Source: Pseudomonas putida
Lineage (GTDB): Bacteria; Pseudomonadota; Gammaproteobacteria; Pseudomonadales; Pseudomonadaceae
DNA: 64,000 nucleotides
Assembly (NCBI RefSeq): GCF_025905425.1
Contig: NZ_CP109603.1
Coordinates: 3,612,501-3,676,500 of the forward strand
Reading direction: 5' to 3'
The position numbers and the translations under genes were made by a program. The notes under the pieces are model-generated. The model saw only the letters and a list, made by a program, of their open reading frames with translations, was not told the origin of the DNA and ran no database searches. Of the stretch, positions 20,524 through 29,154 are shown piece by piece (within the stretch, counting starts at the first letter, position 1; each line of letters begins with the position of its first letter).

Positions 20524-22761
20524 ATGCCCAAAACCCGTCCCACACGGCTGTCTCCTTTGTCGCTGCATCTTTACCTCGGCCTCGCTGCTGCGCTGCCAAC
20601 CGGCGTGGTACGCGCCGAACCCCTGGAACTCGCGACACAGGAGGCTGCCAAGGACGGCGGCAACGTAACCTCGCAACCCCTCGAACTGTCCGCCACCAAT
20701 GTCGAAAGCCAGTGGCTGGGCGCCTCGACGGAAAACACCGGCAGCTACGCGCCGGGCACCACCACCATGGGCGGCAAAGGCCCGCAGAAGCTGCGCGAAA
20801 TCCCCCAGTCGGTGACCGTCATCACCGACCAGCGCCTGCAGGACCAGCAACTGCGCAACATGGACCAGGTGATGAACCAGATGACCGGCGTCACCCGCAA
20901 GGAGGCGTGGGCGAAGAACACTTACGTGTCGCGTGGCTTCGAGATCAACGATGTGCGCTACGAAGGCGGTGCCACCTCCAGCATGCTCGACAGCAGCCGC
21001 TATGAGGACCTGGCTCAGTTCGACAGCGTCGGTTTGCTGCGCGGCGCCGATGGCCTGTACGGCGCAGGCGAGCCAGGGGGCGTGATCAACTTCAGCTACA
21101 AACGCCCGCTGGCGCAACCGCAGGTCAAGACCCTGACCTCGGCCGGCAGCTGGGACAACTACCGCGGCGAGTTCGATGTAACCGGCCCGCTGGGTATGGA
21201 TGGCCGGCTGCGCGGGCGCTATGTGGGGGTGCTGGAGGACAAGCACAACTTCGTCGACTACGACCACAAGAAGCGCAACCTGAACTACGTGTCGTTCGAG
21301 CTGGACGCCAGCGACGACACCTTGCTGTTCTTTGGCGCCAGCCATCAGCGTGATGACCTCAAGGGTGTGCGCAACACCCTGGGCCGTTACTCCGACGGCA
21401 GCGACCTTGGCCTGCCACGCAGCACCAACCTGACCACGCCGTGGAGCTGGAACGATATCGAGAACACCACCGTGTTCGCCCGCCTGGATCAGCAACTGAG
21501 CGACAACTGGAAAGCCGTGGCCAACGTGCGCCACAACATCAACCGCAACGCGCAGAACGTGGTGGAGCTGGAGAACCCCATCGACCCGGTCACCGGTACC
21601 GGCGGGTCGTGGTGGAACAACCAGCACGATTTTCGCACCACCAACACCACCGTGGACCTGAACCTGCAAGGTGCGTTCGACGCCTTCGGCCACACCCACG
21701 ACCTCACCTTCGGGGTTGACGGCAGCAAGCTCAAGAGCCGCGGTGGCAGTTACTGGAACTTCCTCTACGACGACCTGATCTTCTCACCGACCCTGCCAGA
21801 GCGCTTCCCCACGGCGCAAAGCTTCCCGGACACCAGCACCGACGTGCGCAAGGCCGGCGCCTATACCTCGCTGCGCATCCGGCCGGTGGATGATCTGTCG
21901 CTGATCATCGGCGGTCGCTACACCCTCATGGAAGACACCGAGTACGTGGGCGCAAGTGGCCAGAAGCTGACCTCGATCGATGAAGACCGCCAGTTCGTGC
22001 CGTACTACGGCATCGTCTATGACCTCACCGAAACCACCAGCCTGTATGCCAGCCATGCGGAAATCTACAAATCGCAGGCGACATTGCTGCAAGGCCCGCC
22101 ACCGGGCAGCAAAGCCCTGGAGCCAATGACCGGGACCAACTACGAGGTCGGGATCAAGCGCGAGTTGGCCGATGGCCGGCTGCTGGCCAGCTTTGCCGTG
22201 TACCGCATCGAGAAGAAGGGCCAAGGCCAGACCGACCCCAACTTCCCACGTGAATGGGGCTCTGTGACCTCCTGTTGCTATGTTGGCGATGGATACCAAC
22301 TGAGCCAGGGCTTCGAGATCGAACTCAACGGCGAAGTCCTGCCTGGGCTGCAGGTGGCGATGGGGTACACCTACAACGCCAACGAGAACAAGCGTGAGGG
22401 TGATGCCCGTTTCAGTACCCACACCCCACGCCACCTGTTCAAGCTCTGGACCGACTATCGCTTCCAGCGCCTGTCTGCCTTGAGCCTCGGCGCCGGGGTG
22501 ATCGCACAGAGCGAGCACAGCGAATCGGGCACCGTGGTACCGCTTGGGGGCAGCGACTCGCTGGACTACGCGTTCGTCGAAAGCGGCTATGCGATCTATT
22601 CGGCGCGCGCCGCGTATGACCTGGACGAGCACTGGACGCTGGCACTGAACGCCAACAACCTGTTCGACAAAACGTACTACAGTACGGTGTCGTCAACCGG
22701 GTACGGCAACCTGTATGGTGAGCCACGCAGCTTCTTGCTGAGCTTGAGCGGAAAGTTCTAA
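20524..22761 (+). CDS. TonB-dependent siderophore receptor
   Basis: About 745 aa outer-membrane receptor. Signal peptide (LSPLSLHLYLGLAAALPTGVVRA), then a TonB-box-like ELSATNVES, a plug domain (LREIPQSVTVITDQRLQDQQ, GGVINFSYKRPLA) and a 22-strand barrel ending in the terminal aromatic motif PRSFLLSLSGKF. There is no N-terminal STN signalling domain, so it should not drive an anti-sigma cascade. No siderophore synthesis genes are nearby, suggesting uptake of a foreign siderophore. A loop contains an adjacent cysteine pair (SVTSCCYVGDG). ATG at 20524 preferred over 20509 because it gives a normal signal peptide and follows GTAGAG. Confidence 0.9.
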   Translation: MPKTRPTRLSPLSLHLYLGLAAALPTGVVRAEPLELATQEAAKDGGNVTSQPLELSATNVESQWLGASTENTGSYAPGTTTMGGKGPQKLREIPQSVTVITDQRLQDQQLRNMDQVMNQMTGVTRKEAWAKNTYVSRGFEINDVRYEGGATSSMLDSSRYEDLAQFDSVGLLRGADGLYGAGEPGGVINFSYKRPLAQPQVKTLTSAGSWDNYRGEFDVTGPLGMDGRLRGRYVGVLEDKHNFVDYDHKKRNLNYVSFELDASDDTLLFFGASHQRDDLKGVRNTLGRYSDGSDLGLPRSTNLTTPWSWNDIENTTVFARLDQQLSDNWKAVANVRHNINRNAQNVVELENPIDPVTGTGGSWWNNQHDFRTTNTTVDLNLQGAFDAFGHTHDLTFGVDGSKLKSRGGSYWNFLYDDLIFSPTLPERFPTAQSFPDTSTDVRKAGAYTSLRIRPVDDLSLIIGGRYTLMEDTEYVGASGQKLTSIDEDRQFVPYYGIVYDLTETTSLYASHAEIYKSQATLLQGPPPGSKALEPMTGTNYEVGIKRELADGRLLASFAVYRIEKKGQGQTDPNFPREWGSVTSCCYVGDGYQLSQGFEIELNGEVLPGLQVAMGYTYNANENKREGDARFSTHTPRHLFKLWTDYRFQRLSALSLGAGVIAQSEHSESGTVVPLGGSDSLDYAFVESGYAIYSARAAYDLDEHWTLALNANNLFDKTYYSTVSSTGYGNLYGEPRSFLLSLSGKF

Positions 22762-22765
22762 CCCC

Positions 22766-22798
22766 CCCTGCTGGGGCTGCTGCGCGGCCCCAGCAGGG
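22766..22798 (+). terminator. Strong hairpin after the siderophore receptor
   Basis: Perfect 12-bp stem CCCTGCTGGGGC / GCCCCAGCAGGG, 4 bp after the stop codon; no T-run follows. Confidence 0.6.
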
Positions 22799-22878
22799 TG
22801 AATCACACAATTGACCTTCCGCTGGGCGCCGGTTTGCTCGTACCCTTGTCACAGTTTCAACTGAATAGACACGGTTCC

Positions 22879-23997
22879 ATGCGAAAACTGCTTGCTGGCG
22901 CACTGGCGCTGGTCTTCATCGCCGCCCTGTGCGGCTACGGCTTCTGGACCCAACAACGCCCGGAAGGCCATTACCTTTCCGACTTGCGCATCGAGCTGGC
23001 GCTCAACCATGGCGTGCCGGGTGAACACGGCAACCTGCTGGGCGTCGAACCCCTGCTCTACCCAAGTGACTACCAAAACCTTCAGCGCCTGCACCGCAAG
23101 CTCTCGGCCTATCTGCAGCAGGCTCGTGTGCAGGGGCTGGTTGGCCCGCGCACGGTGGTGGTGCTGCCCGAGCACATCGGCACCTGGCTGTGGGCACGTG
23201 GCGAAAAGAACGAGCTGTACCAGGTCACACAGAGCCGCGAGGCCCTGCAATGGCTGGAGCTGAGCAACCCACTGCGCTATGGCCTGGCAATGCTGAGCGC
23301 CGATGCCGACGACTGGCGTGCCGACGCGCACCTGCGCATGAAGGCCGAGCAGATGGCCGCCGACTACCAGCAGCTGTTCGGTGGCTTGGCCAAGGAGTTT
23401 GGTGTCACCCTGGTGGCCGGCTCCATCGTGCTCCCGGCCCCTTATGTCAAACACGGCGTGCTGCACGCGGGCAGTGGCCCGCTGTACAACAGCAGCGTGG
23501 TGTTTGCCGGCGACGGCTCGCTGCTGGGCCAGCCCCAGCGTCAGCAATTTCCGGACAGCGAAATGCGCCGCTACATCCATGATGGCCGCAAGCACCCGCT
23601 CCAGGTACTGCAAACCCCTGCCGGACGCCTGGGCGTGCTGGTCGGCAGTGACAGCTGGTACCCGGAGAACCAACAGCAGCTGGCACAGCAGTCGGTACAG
23701 CTGATCGCCAACCCGGTGTTTCTCAGCGGTAAAGGCAGCTGGGAGGCGCCGTGGCGTGGCAATCGCCATCAGGATGCGGCGGCCGAGCTTGCCCTGCAGC
23801 GTGGCGAAGTCAGCGAACGAACCGCCTGGCAACGCCTGACCCAGACGGCCGGCGCGGGTGTCAGCAGCATGAGCGTGTTCATGCGCGGGCAGTTCTGGGA
23901 GCAAGCCAGCGACGGCCAGGGCTTCGCCCATCAGTCGGGTGAACTGCTGGCGGGCAACCCCAGCCATGGCGCCCGCCTGCTGAACCTCTGGTTGTGA
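22879..23997 (+). CDS. Membrane-anchored nitrilase-fold protein lacking the catalytic cysteine
   Basis: 372 aa. One N-terminal TM (LLAGALALVFIAALCGYGFW), then a carbon-nitrogen hydrolase fold: VVVLPEHIGTW with the family Glu at 98, FGVTLVAGSIVLP, and GRLGVLVGSDSWYPENQ where active members have a C-[YE]-[DE]-x-x-[FY]-P-E type motif. Here the cysteine position is Gly256, the only cysteine in the protein is Cys18 in the TM, and the region that should carry the lysine reads GQPQRQQFPDSE. It therefore looks like an inactive relative. ATG at 22879 gives a clean anchor. It lies 4 bp before the AraC regulator, likely one operon. Confidence 0.75.
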   Translation: MRKLLAGALALVFIAALCGYGFWTQQRPEGHYLSDLRIELALNHGVPGEHGNLLGVEPLLYPSDYQNLQRLHRKLSAYLQQARVQGLVGPRTVVVLPEHIGTWLWARGEKNELYQVTQSREALQWLELSNPLRYGLAMLSADADDWRADAHLRMKAEQMAADYQQLFGGLAKEFGVTLVAGSIVLPAPYVKHGVLHAGSGPLYNSSVVFAGDGSLLGQPQRQQFPDSEMRRYIHDGRKHPLQVLQTPAGRLGVLVGSDSWYPENQQQLAQQSVQLIANPVFLSGKGSWEAPWRGNRHQDAAAELALQRGEVSERTAWQRLTQTAGAGVSSMSVFMRGQFWEQASDGQGFAHQSGELLAGNPSHGARLLNLWL

Positions 23998-24001
23998 CCT
24001 G

Positions 24002-25042
24002 ATGGCCCGCCCCCGCGTGCGCCTGGGTGATCTGTCGGTAGGTTTCGTCCAGCCACTGGCCGGGGCTTTGCGCGCGCTGGGCCACGACCCTGCGCCCCTG
24101 TTGCAGCGCTATGGCCTTGATGCGGCGCGCCTGGCCGAAGCGGGCGCACGCTTGTCGATCCCTCGCTACATGCACCTTGGGCATGCCGCCATCGCGCTGT
24201 CCGCCGAGCCGGCCCTGGGCCTGCACATGGGCCGCCTCAGCCGCCTGGCCCATGCAGGCCTTGCGGGTATCACGGCAGCCCAGGCGCCGACCCTGGGCGA
24301 AGCGGCGCGCACCTTGTTGCGCTTCGAGCCGCTGTACGCTGCCAACTACCGGGGCCACTCACGCTTTCAGGAAGATGCCCAAGGCGCCTGGCTGCGCTTC
24401 TACTCCATCAGCCCCTACAACACCTACAACCGCTTCGTGGTCGATTCACTGCTCGCCGGCTGGCTGGCACAACTGGGCGACCTGGCGGGTACTGTGCTGC
24501 AGGCAGAACGGCTGGAGATCGAATTTGCCGCCCCCCCTTATGCCGCCCAGTATCAGGCACTGTGCAGCACGCCCGTGCAGTTCGCCGCCGAGGGCAATCA
24601 ATTGCGCCTGAGCCGCGCCACGCTGCAAACGGCCAACCCGCAGCATTGCCCGAGCACCTGGCAGCACCTGCTGCAACTGTGCGAAGCAGAGTTGCTCCAG
24701 CGCACGCGGGTGCGCAGCCTGGGTGAACGCATCACGCACCTGCTCGGCCCGCTGCTCAATGGTGGCCGCGAACCGGACCTGGACGAAGTGGCGCTGCGCC
24801 TGCAACTGCCGACCTGGACATTGCGGCGCAAGCTCGCTGAAGAAGGCACGCGTTTTCGCGATGTGTTGAACGAGACACGGCGCGACCTGGCCGAAACCTA
24901 CATCCGTGACACGGAGCTGGCTTTCGGCGAGATCGCCTATTTGCTGGGGTTTGCTTCGGCAGAGGCTTTCCAGCGCGCATTCAAGCGCTGGACCGGCCTC
25001 ACGCCGGGGGAATTTCGCCGCAGCCAGCGGCAGGCCGGCTAA
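24002..25042 (+). CDS. AraC-family transcriptional regulator
   Basis: 346 aa, the OruR/ArgR-like long AraC layout: an N-terminal arabinose-binding-type domain (residues 1-200, containing FVQPLAGALRALGHDP and ALGLHMGRLSRLAHAGLAG) and a C-terminal double helix-turn-helix (DEVALRLQLPTWTLRRKLAEEG and GEIAYLLGFASAEAFQRAFK followed by RWTGLTPGEFRR). It begins 4 bp after the nitrilase-fold gene, so it probably shares its transcript. Ligand unknown. The 3' end overlaps the 28-aa gene on the other strand by 4 bp. Confidence 0.9.
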   Translation: MARPRVRLGDLSVGFVQPLAGALRALGHDPAPLLQRYGLDAARLAEAGARLSIPRYMHLGHAAIALSAEPALGLHMGRLSRLAHAGLAGITAAQAPTLGEAARTLLRFEPLYAANYRGHSRFQEDAQGAWLRFYSISPYNTYNRFVVDSLLAGWLAQLGDLAGTVLQAERLEIEFAAPPYAAQYQALCSTPVQFAAEGNQLRLSRATLQTANPQHCPSTWQHLLQLCEAELLQRTRVRSLGERITHLLGPLLNGGREPDLDEVALRLQLPTWTLRRKLAEEGTRFRDVLNETRRDLAETYIRDTELAFGEIAYLLGFASAEAFQRAFKRWTGLTPGEFRRSQRQAG

Positions 25043-25125
25043 AGCTCGGTAGCGTCATCGGCGGGTTCCGGTGGGTCCAGTTCGTATGCCTGGAATTCGA
25101 GCAGCTCTTCCTGATATTCATCCAT
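25039..25125 (-). CDS. 28-aa acidic microprotein
   Basis: A 29-codon frame reading MDEYQEELLEFQAYELDPPE and ending PADDATEL. Ten of 28 residues are Asp or Glu. A purine-rich GGACGCAGGG stretch precedes the ATG at 25125. I recall near-identical short proteins annotated in other Pseudomonas genomes, which supports it being real, but no function is known. Its stop overlaps the araC stop region. Confidence 0.65.
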   Translation of the reverse strand: MDEYQEELLEFQAYELDPPEPADDATEL

Positions 25126-25272
25126 TGCCCTGCGTCCTCTTTTCTCATATGTCTTCGTAGGTGTCGCCTTCAACCTAAGCAGGTTGGGTGAAGGAATGAT
25201 GACAATTTCATGAGAAGTAAACGTAGCAGGTATCGAGCGCGTTATCGCCGCCCGTCTGTAACAGGGAATGTG

Positions 25273-26103
25273 TCAGAGCGCCGCAGGTACGGCCTCTGCA
25301 GGCTGCGCTTGCTGCTGCACCTGTATCGGCGCAGGTTCTGCAGGCGGTGCTACAGGCTGCGATCCCTGGCTGTCATTCACCACGGGCGCAGCCGGCACCT
25401 CGCTGGCAGGGGCAGCCACAGCAGGCGCTGGCGCAGTTTCGGCCACAGGGGCCAGAGGCGCCGCCACCGGGGCTACAGCCGCCTGCTCTGGCAGCCCCAG
25501 GTCAACCGCTGGCTTTTCAGGCTTGGGTGCAGCCACCTCGGGCTCGACCTTGGGCTTGGCCTTGCTGACCTTCTTGGGCTTCGGCAGATAGCTCTGCACC
25601 AGCGCGAAATAGCGGTCGTAGAACTGCGCCGCAGTCACCGTCTCGCTGGCGACCTTGACCATCGAGTCATCACTCGAGCCGATCGGCATCGACACCGACC
25701 CCAGCACGCCCACACCAAGGCTGGCGGAGGTGTTGGATTTCTTCAGGCTGTAGCGATCTTGCAGGGCGTTGGCGAACATGGTCGAACGCTGGTCGTCGCT
25801 CACGTCCGGTGCGCAGGTGACGTTGAAGCTGATCTGCAGGTGGTTTTCGCTGTTTTGCTGAAAGCTCTTGTTGCCCGTCACCTGGTTGGCGCCGCTGCTG
25901 GTGATGATGTAGCCCTGGCTGAGCAAGGCACGGCGAGCCGCCTCGCAGGAGCCGGCATCGGTCACCGGGAAGCTGCGCGAGAAGGTCCCCGAGTCATCGA
26001 AGTTCTCGTGTTCGTAGATGGCGGCTTTTTTCGAGGAACAACCGGTCACGCCCGCCAGCACCAGGGCCAGCCCGAGCGCGCCAAAGACGGATGATCGGGT
26101 CAT
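25273..26103 (-). CDS. DUF2242 lipoprotein
   Basis: 276 aa from MTRSSVFGALGLALVLAGVT, with a lipobox-like VTGC giving a lipid-anchored cysteine near residue 22. The middle holds the DUF2242 domain (FDDSGTFSRSFPVTDAGSCEAARRALLSQGY … FNVTCAPD … AAQFYDRYFALVQSYL) and the last 100 residues are a Pro/Ala/Val-rich low-complexity tail (KPKKVSKAKPKVEPEVAAPK…), probably spanning the periplasm or peptidoglycan. Function unknown. The start at 26103 is chosen to begin at the signal peptide. Confidence 0.82.
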   Translation of the reverse strand: MTRSSVFGALGLALVLAGVTGCSSKKAAIYEHENFDDSGTFSRSFPVTDAGSCEAARRALLSQGYIITSSGANQVTGNKSFQQNSENHLQISFNVTCAPDVSDDQRSTMFANALQDRYSLKKSNTSASLGVGVLGSVSMPIGSSDDSMVKVASETVTAAQFYDRYFALVQSYLPKPKKVSKAKPKVEPEVAAPKPEKPAVDLGLPEQAAVAPVAAPLAPVAETAPAPAVAAPASEVPAAPVVNDSQGSQPVAPPAEPAPIQVQQQAQPAEAVPAAL

Positions 26104-26224
26104 TGCAAATTCCGGGTAAGTCGAGAGGTGTCTATTGTGCATCACTGCGCACAGGCACTGAAACCGTTCATCCGTGAAGAGTCTGTCAGCTTCGTGTAAA
26201 TGTGGCCGCGAGGGGGCGAAAACG

Positions 26225-26250
26225 AAAAAAGCGACCCTAAGGTCGCTTTC
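26225..26250 (-). terminator. Terminator of the Val-Asp tRNA operon
   Basis: Stem GCGACC/GGTCGC with loop CTAA (26231-26246), followed on the minus strand by a run of six T. A near copy lies 218 bp away at 26442-26471. Confidence 0.85.
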
Positions 26251-26290
26251 TACGTTGCTTCGAGGCGTTCAAGGGGCCTCGAGGCGAAGA

Positions 26291-26367
26291 TGGCGCAGCG
26301 GACGGGACTCGAACCCGCGACCCCCGGCGTGACAGGCCGGTATTCTAACCGACTGAACTACCGCTGC
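26291..26367 (-). tRNA. tRNA-Asp (GTC), copy 1
   Basis: 77-nt cloverleaf with acceptor GCAGCGG/CCGCTGC, anticodon GTC in CCTGTCACG, T-loop GGTTCGAGTCC and an encoded CCA. Most distal copy, downstream of an internal terminator hairpin. Confidence 0.97.
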
Positions 26368-26441
26368 GTATCGCTTGGGCTTGCGCCCGGTTGAAACCTT
26401 TTGCTCTACTTACCGGCCATGGGCACAGTTAAGAGAGGCAC

Positions 26442-26471
26442 AAAAAAAGCGACACGTTGATCGCTCTTTTT
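26442..26471 (-). terminator. Internal terminator copy between tRNA-Asp genes
   Basis: Stem AGCGA/TCGCT (26448-26465) followed on the minus strand by seven T. Duplicate of the operon terminator, placed between Asp copies 2 and 1. Confidence 0.75.
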
Positions 26472-26508
26472 GTTGCTTCGAGGCGTTCAAGGGGCCTCGA
26501 AACGAAGA

Positions 26509-26585
26509 TGGCGCAGCGGACGGGACTCGAACCCGCGACCCCCGGCGTGACAGGCCGGTATTCTAACCGACTGAACTACCGCTGC
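26509..26585 (-). tRNA. tRNA-Asp (GTC), copy 2
   Basis: Identical in sequence to copy 1, exactly 218 bp away. Confidence 0.97.
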
Positions 26586-26686
26586 GTATCGTTCAGGCTT
26601 GCGCCCGATTGAAACTGGGATCGACCTCAGGCATATTTGCCGTTTGGTCTCAGACCGGTGCTAGGCACCCATCTGTTACTAAAAAG

Positions 26687-26763
26687 TGGCGCAGCGGACG
26701 GGACTCGAACCCGCGACCCCCGGCGTGACAGGCCGGTATTCTAACCGACTGAACTACCGCTGC
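26687..26763 (-). tRNA. tRNA-Asp (GTC), copy 3
   Basis: Identical tRNA body; its flanks differ from those of copies 1 and 2. First Asp gene after tRNA-Val. Confidence 0.97.
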
Positions 26764-26855
26764 GCATAGTGACTTACGTCATGGCTTATCAGGCCTTGTC
26801 CCTCTCTGGCTATCCGCTTCTTTCGAAGCTTCCTGCACCAGGAACGCTCAGGAAG

Positions 26856-26931
26856 TGGTGGGTGATGACGGGATCGAACCGCCGACCCTCTGCTTGTAAG
26901 GCAGATGCTCTCCCGGCTGAGCTAATCACCC
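26856..26931 (-). tRNA. tRNA-Val (TAC)
   Basis: 76 nt with acceptor GGGTGAT/ATCACCC, anticodon TAC in CCTTACAAG and encoded CCA. First gene of the tRNA operon. Confidence 0.97.
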
Positions 26932-26972
26932 CCGCGATGTTGCTTATTGCGTTTGCTTCGCTGAGGCCGCGA

Positions 26973-27001
26973 AATTTACGCAGGTACCGATGCTAAGTCA
27001 A
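26973..27001 (-). promoter_or_regulatory. Sigma-70 promoter of the Val-Asp tRNA operon
   Basis: -35 TTGACT (26996-27001), 17-bp spacer, -10 TAAATT (26973-26978), then a GC-rich discriminator CGCGGCC as in stringently controlled stable-RNA promoters. About 40 bp before tRNA-Val. Confidence 0.75.
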
Positions 27002-27116
27002 TACCCCCATTGAATTTTTTTTCAAAAAGGGCAAAAAAGAGGTTTGCCTGTACGAGGGCACTGGATCGATGCTGTTCCTACACTAAGCGGTCGCGTGACG
27101 AATAATCACCAGAAAC

Positions 27117-27144
27117 AAGAAAGGGACCTTTCGGTCCCCTTCTT
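27117..27144 (-). terminator. Terminator of the metZ/SDR operon
   Basis: Stem GGGACC/GGTCCC with a short TTTC loop, extended by AAG/CTT, within 15-40 bp after the SDR stop. Confidence 0.8.
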
Positions 27145-27157
27145 GGTATCTGACAGC

Positions 27158-27931
27158 TCAGGTGTAGATCATCTTGCGCGTCATGCCGCCATCGACCACA
27201 AACTCTTGGCCAGTGACGAACGCCGCTTGGCGCGACAGCAACCAGGCCACCATGGCCGCCACGTCCTCCACCGTCCCTACCCTGCCGGTCGGATGCTGGG
27301 CATGGTCGGCTTCGGTCAACGGTTCGGCACGGCGCTGGGAAGGGTCACGCGCATCGATCCAACCCGGGCTCACCGCATTGACGCGGATCTCCGGGCCCAG
27401 GCTCATGGCCAGGGCATGGGTCAATGCCACCAGGCCGCCTTTGCTTGCCGCATAGGCCTCGGTGTCCGGTTCGGACTGCCGTGCCCGGGTCGAGGTCAGG
27501 TTGACGATCGCCCCATTGTGCGCACGCAGGTACGGCGCGCAATGCTTGGCCAGTAACATCGGGCCATTGAGGTTGACCGCCAGCACCCGGTTCCATTGCG
27601 CCAGGCTCAGGCTTTCCAGCGTCTGGTTGTGCGGGTTGGCGATTGCCGCGTTGCACACCAGCGCGTCCAAGCGCCCGAACTGCCCCAGCACTTCGGAAAC
27701 CCCAGCACTGACCTGGGCTTCGTCAGCCACATCCATGGTCACGAACCAGGCGTTGTCGCCCAGCGCTTTGGCTACCTTGGACCCGCGGGGGCGGTCAAGG
27801 TCGGTGAGCACCACCTGCCAGCCTTCGCAGATCAACCAGGCGGCGATACCTAGGCCGATGCCGCGCGCGGCACCGGTTACCAGGGCTACCCGGCCATTAT
27901 GGCCTGGCTTACCGCCGCTGATTTCGATCAC
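27158..27931 (-). CDS. Short-chain dehydrogenase/reductase
   Basis: 257 aa classical SDR. Cofactor motif [10 protein letters not shown] (residues 19-28), NAA in [10 protein letters not shown], catalytic triad Ser in NLTSTRAR and YxxxK in YAASKGG, and the C-terminal [23 protein letters not shown] after the second strand has an acidic residue that favours NAD(H). Substrate unknown. Start overlaps the metZ stop by 4 bp (ATGA), so it is co-expressed with metZ. Confidence 0.92.
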   Translation of the reverse strand: MIEISGGKPGHNGRVALVTGAARGIGLGIAAWLICEGWQVVLTDLDRPRGSKVAKALGDNAWFVTMDVADEAQVSAGVSEVLGQFGRLDALVCNAAIANPHNQTLESLSLAQWNRVLAVNLNGPMLLAKHCAPYLRAHNGAIVNLTSTRARQSEPDTEAYAASKGGLVALTHALAMSLGPEIRVNAVSPGWIDARDPSQRRAEPLTEADHAQHPTGRVGTVEDVAAMVAWLLSRQAAFVTGQEFVVDGGMTRKMIYT

Positions 27932-29139
27932 AGTGCCGCCAACCCACGTGCAAGGTCTGCCTGCAAGTCAGCCACGTCTTCCAGGCCCACGGCAACGCGA
28001 ACCAGGCTGTCACGGATACCCGCAGCCTCGCGCTCCTGCGGCGACAAACGGCCGTGGGAGGTGGTGGCCGGGTGCGCGATGGTCGTCTTGCTGTCACCCA
28101 GGTTGGTGGTGATCGAGATGACCCGCGTGGCATCGATGAAGCGCCAAGCGCCTTCCTTGCCACCCTTGACCTCGAAGCTGACCACCGCACCAAAGCCGCT
28201 CATCTGGCGCTTGGCCAGTTCGTGCTGCGGGTGGCTTGGCAGGCCGGCGTAATGCACCTTCTCGATGCCGTCCTGCTGTTCCAGCCACTGCGCCAGTTGT
28301 TGGGCACTCTCGCAGTGCGCACGCATGCGCAGCTTGAGCGTTTCCAGGCCTTTGGTGAAGATCCAGGCATTGAACGGGCTGAGCGTCGGGCCTGCGGTAC
28401 GCAGGAAGCCCACCACTTCTTTCATCTGCTCACTGCGCCCGGCCACCACGCCGCCCATGCAACGGCCCTGGCCGTCGATGAACTTGGTTGCCGAGTGGAA
28501 CACGATGTCGGCACCCAGCTTGAGCGGCTGTTGCAGTGCCGGGGTGCTGAAGCAGTTGTCCACCACCAGCATGGCGCCACGCGCGTGAGCGACCTCGCTG
28601 AGGGCGGTGATGTCCACCAACTCGGCCAGCGGGTTGGACGGCGACTCGACGATCAGCAGCTTGGTGTTGGCTTTGATGGCCTTTTCCCAACCCGACAGGT
28701 CGACGAGCGGCACATAGTCCACCTCGACGCCGAAGCGCTTGAAGTACTTCTCGAACAGGCTGATGGTCGAGCCGAACACGCTCTGCGACACCAGTACATG
28801 GTCACCGGCGCTGCACAGCGACATGACCACGGCGAGGATCGCCGCCATGCCAGTGGACGTCGCCACGGCCTGCTCGGCGCCCTCCATGGCCGCCAGGCGC
28901 TCCTCGAAGGCACGCACGGTCGGGTTGGTGTAGCGCGAGTAGACGTTGCCCGGGGTTTCACCGGCAAAGCGTGCGGCCGCATCGGCGGCCGTGCGGAAGA
29001 CATAGCTGGAGGTCAGAAACAGCGCTTCGCTGTGCTCGGCCTCCGGTGTACGGTTTTGCCCGGCGCGCACCGCCAGGGTGTCGAAACCGACACCCTCGAG
29101 GTCACTGTCCAGTCGTCCGGCATCCCATTGATCCGTCAT
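27928..29139 (-). CDS. metZ: O-succinylhomoserine sulfhydrylase
   Basis: 403 aa Cys/Met-metabolism PLP enzyme. PLP lysine K219 lies in [11 protein letters not shown], and the N-terminal [17 protein letters not shown] block is typical. In Pseudomonas this enzyme makes homocysteine directly from O-succinylhomoserine and sulfide. Located 15 bp after purF, as in other Pseudomonas; name based on family plus this conserved position. Cystathionine gamma-synthase/lyase relatives are the alternative. Confidence 0.92.
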   Translation of the reverse strand: MTDQWDAGRLDSDLEGVGFDTLAVRAGQNRTPEAEHSEALFLTSSYVFRTAADAAARFAGETPGNVYSRYTNPTVRAFEERLAAMEGAEQAVATSTGMAAILAVVMSLCSAGDHVLVSQSVFGSTISLFEKYFKRFGVEVDYVPLVDLSGWEKAIKANTKLLIVESPSNPLAELVDITALSEVAHARGAMLVVDNCFSTPALQQPLKLGADIVFHSATKFIDGQGRCMGGVVAGRSEQMKEVVGFLRTAGPTLSPFNAWIFTKGLETLKLRMRAHCESAQQLAQWLEQQDGIEKVHYAGLPSHPQHELAKRQMSGFGAVVSFEVKGGKEGAWRFIDATRVISITTNLGDSKTTIAHPATTSHGRLSPQEREAAGIRDSLVRVAVGLEDVADLQADLARGLAAL

Positions 29140-29154
29140 GCCGTCGCTCCCTAA

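Noticed and set aside
20524..22761. Receptor as part of an iron-starvation sigma/anti-sigma signalling system
   Set aside because: The mature N-terminus goes straight from a TonB box to the plug with no STN domain, and no sigma factor genes are next to it.
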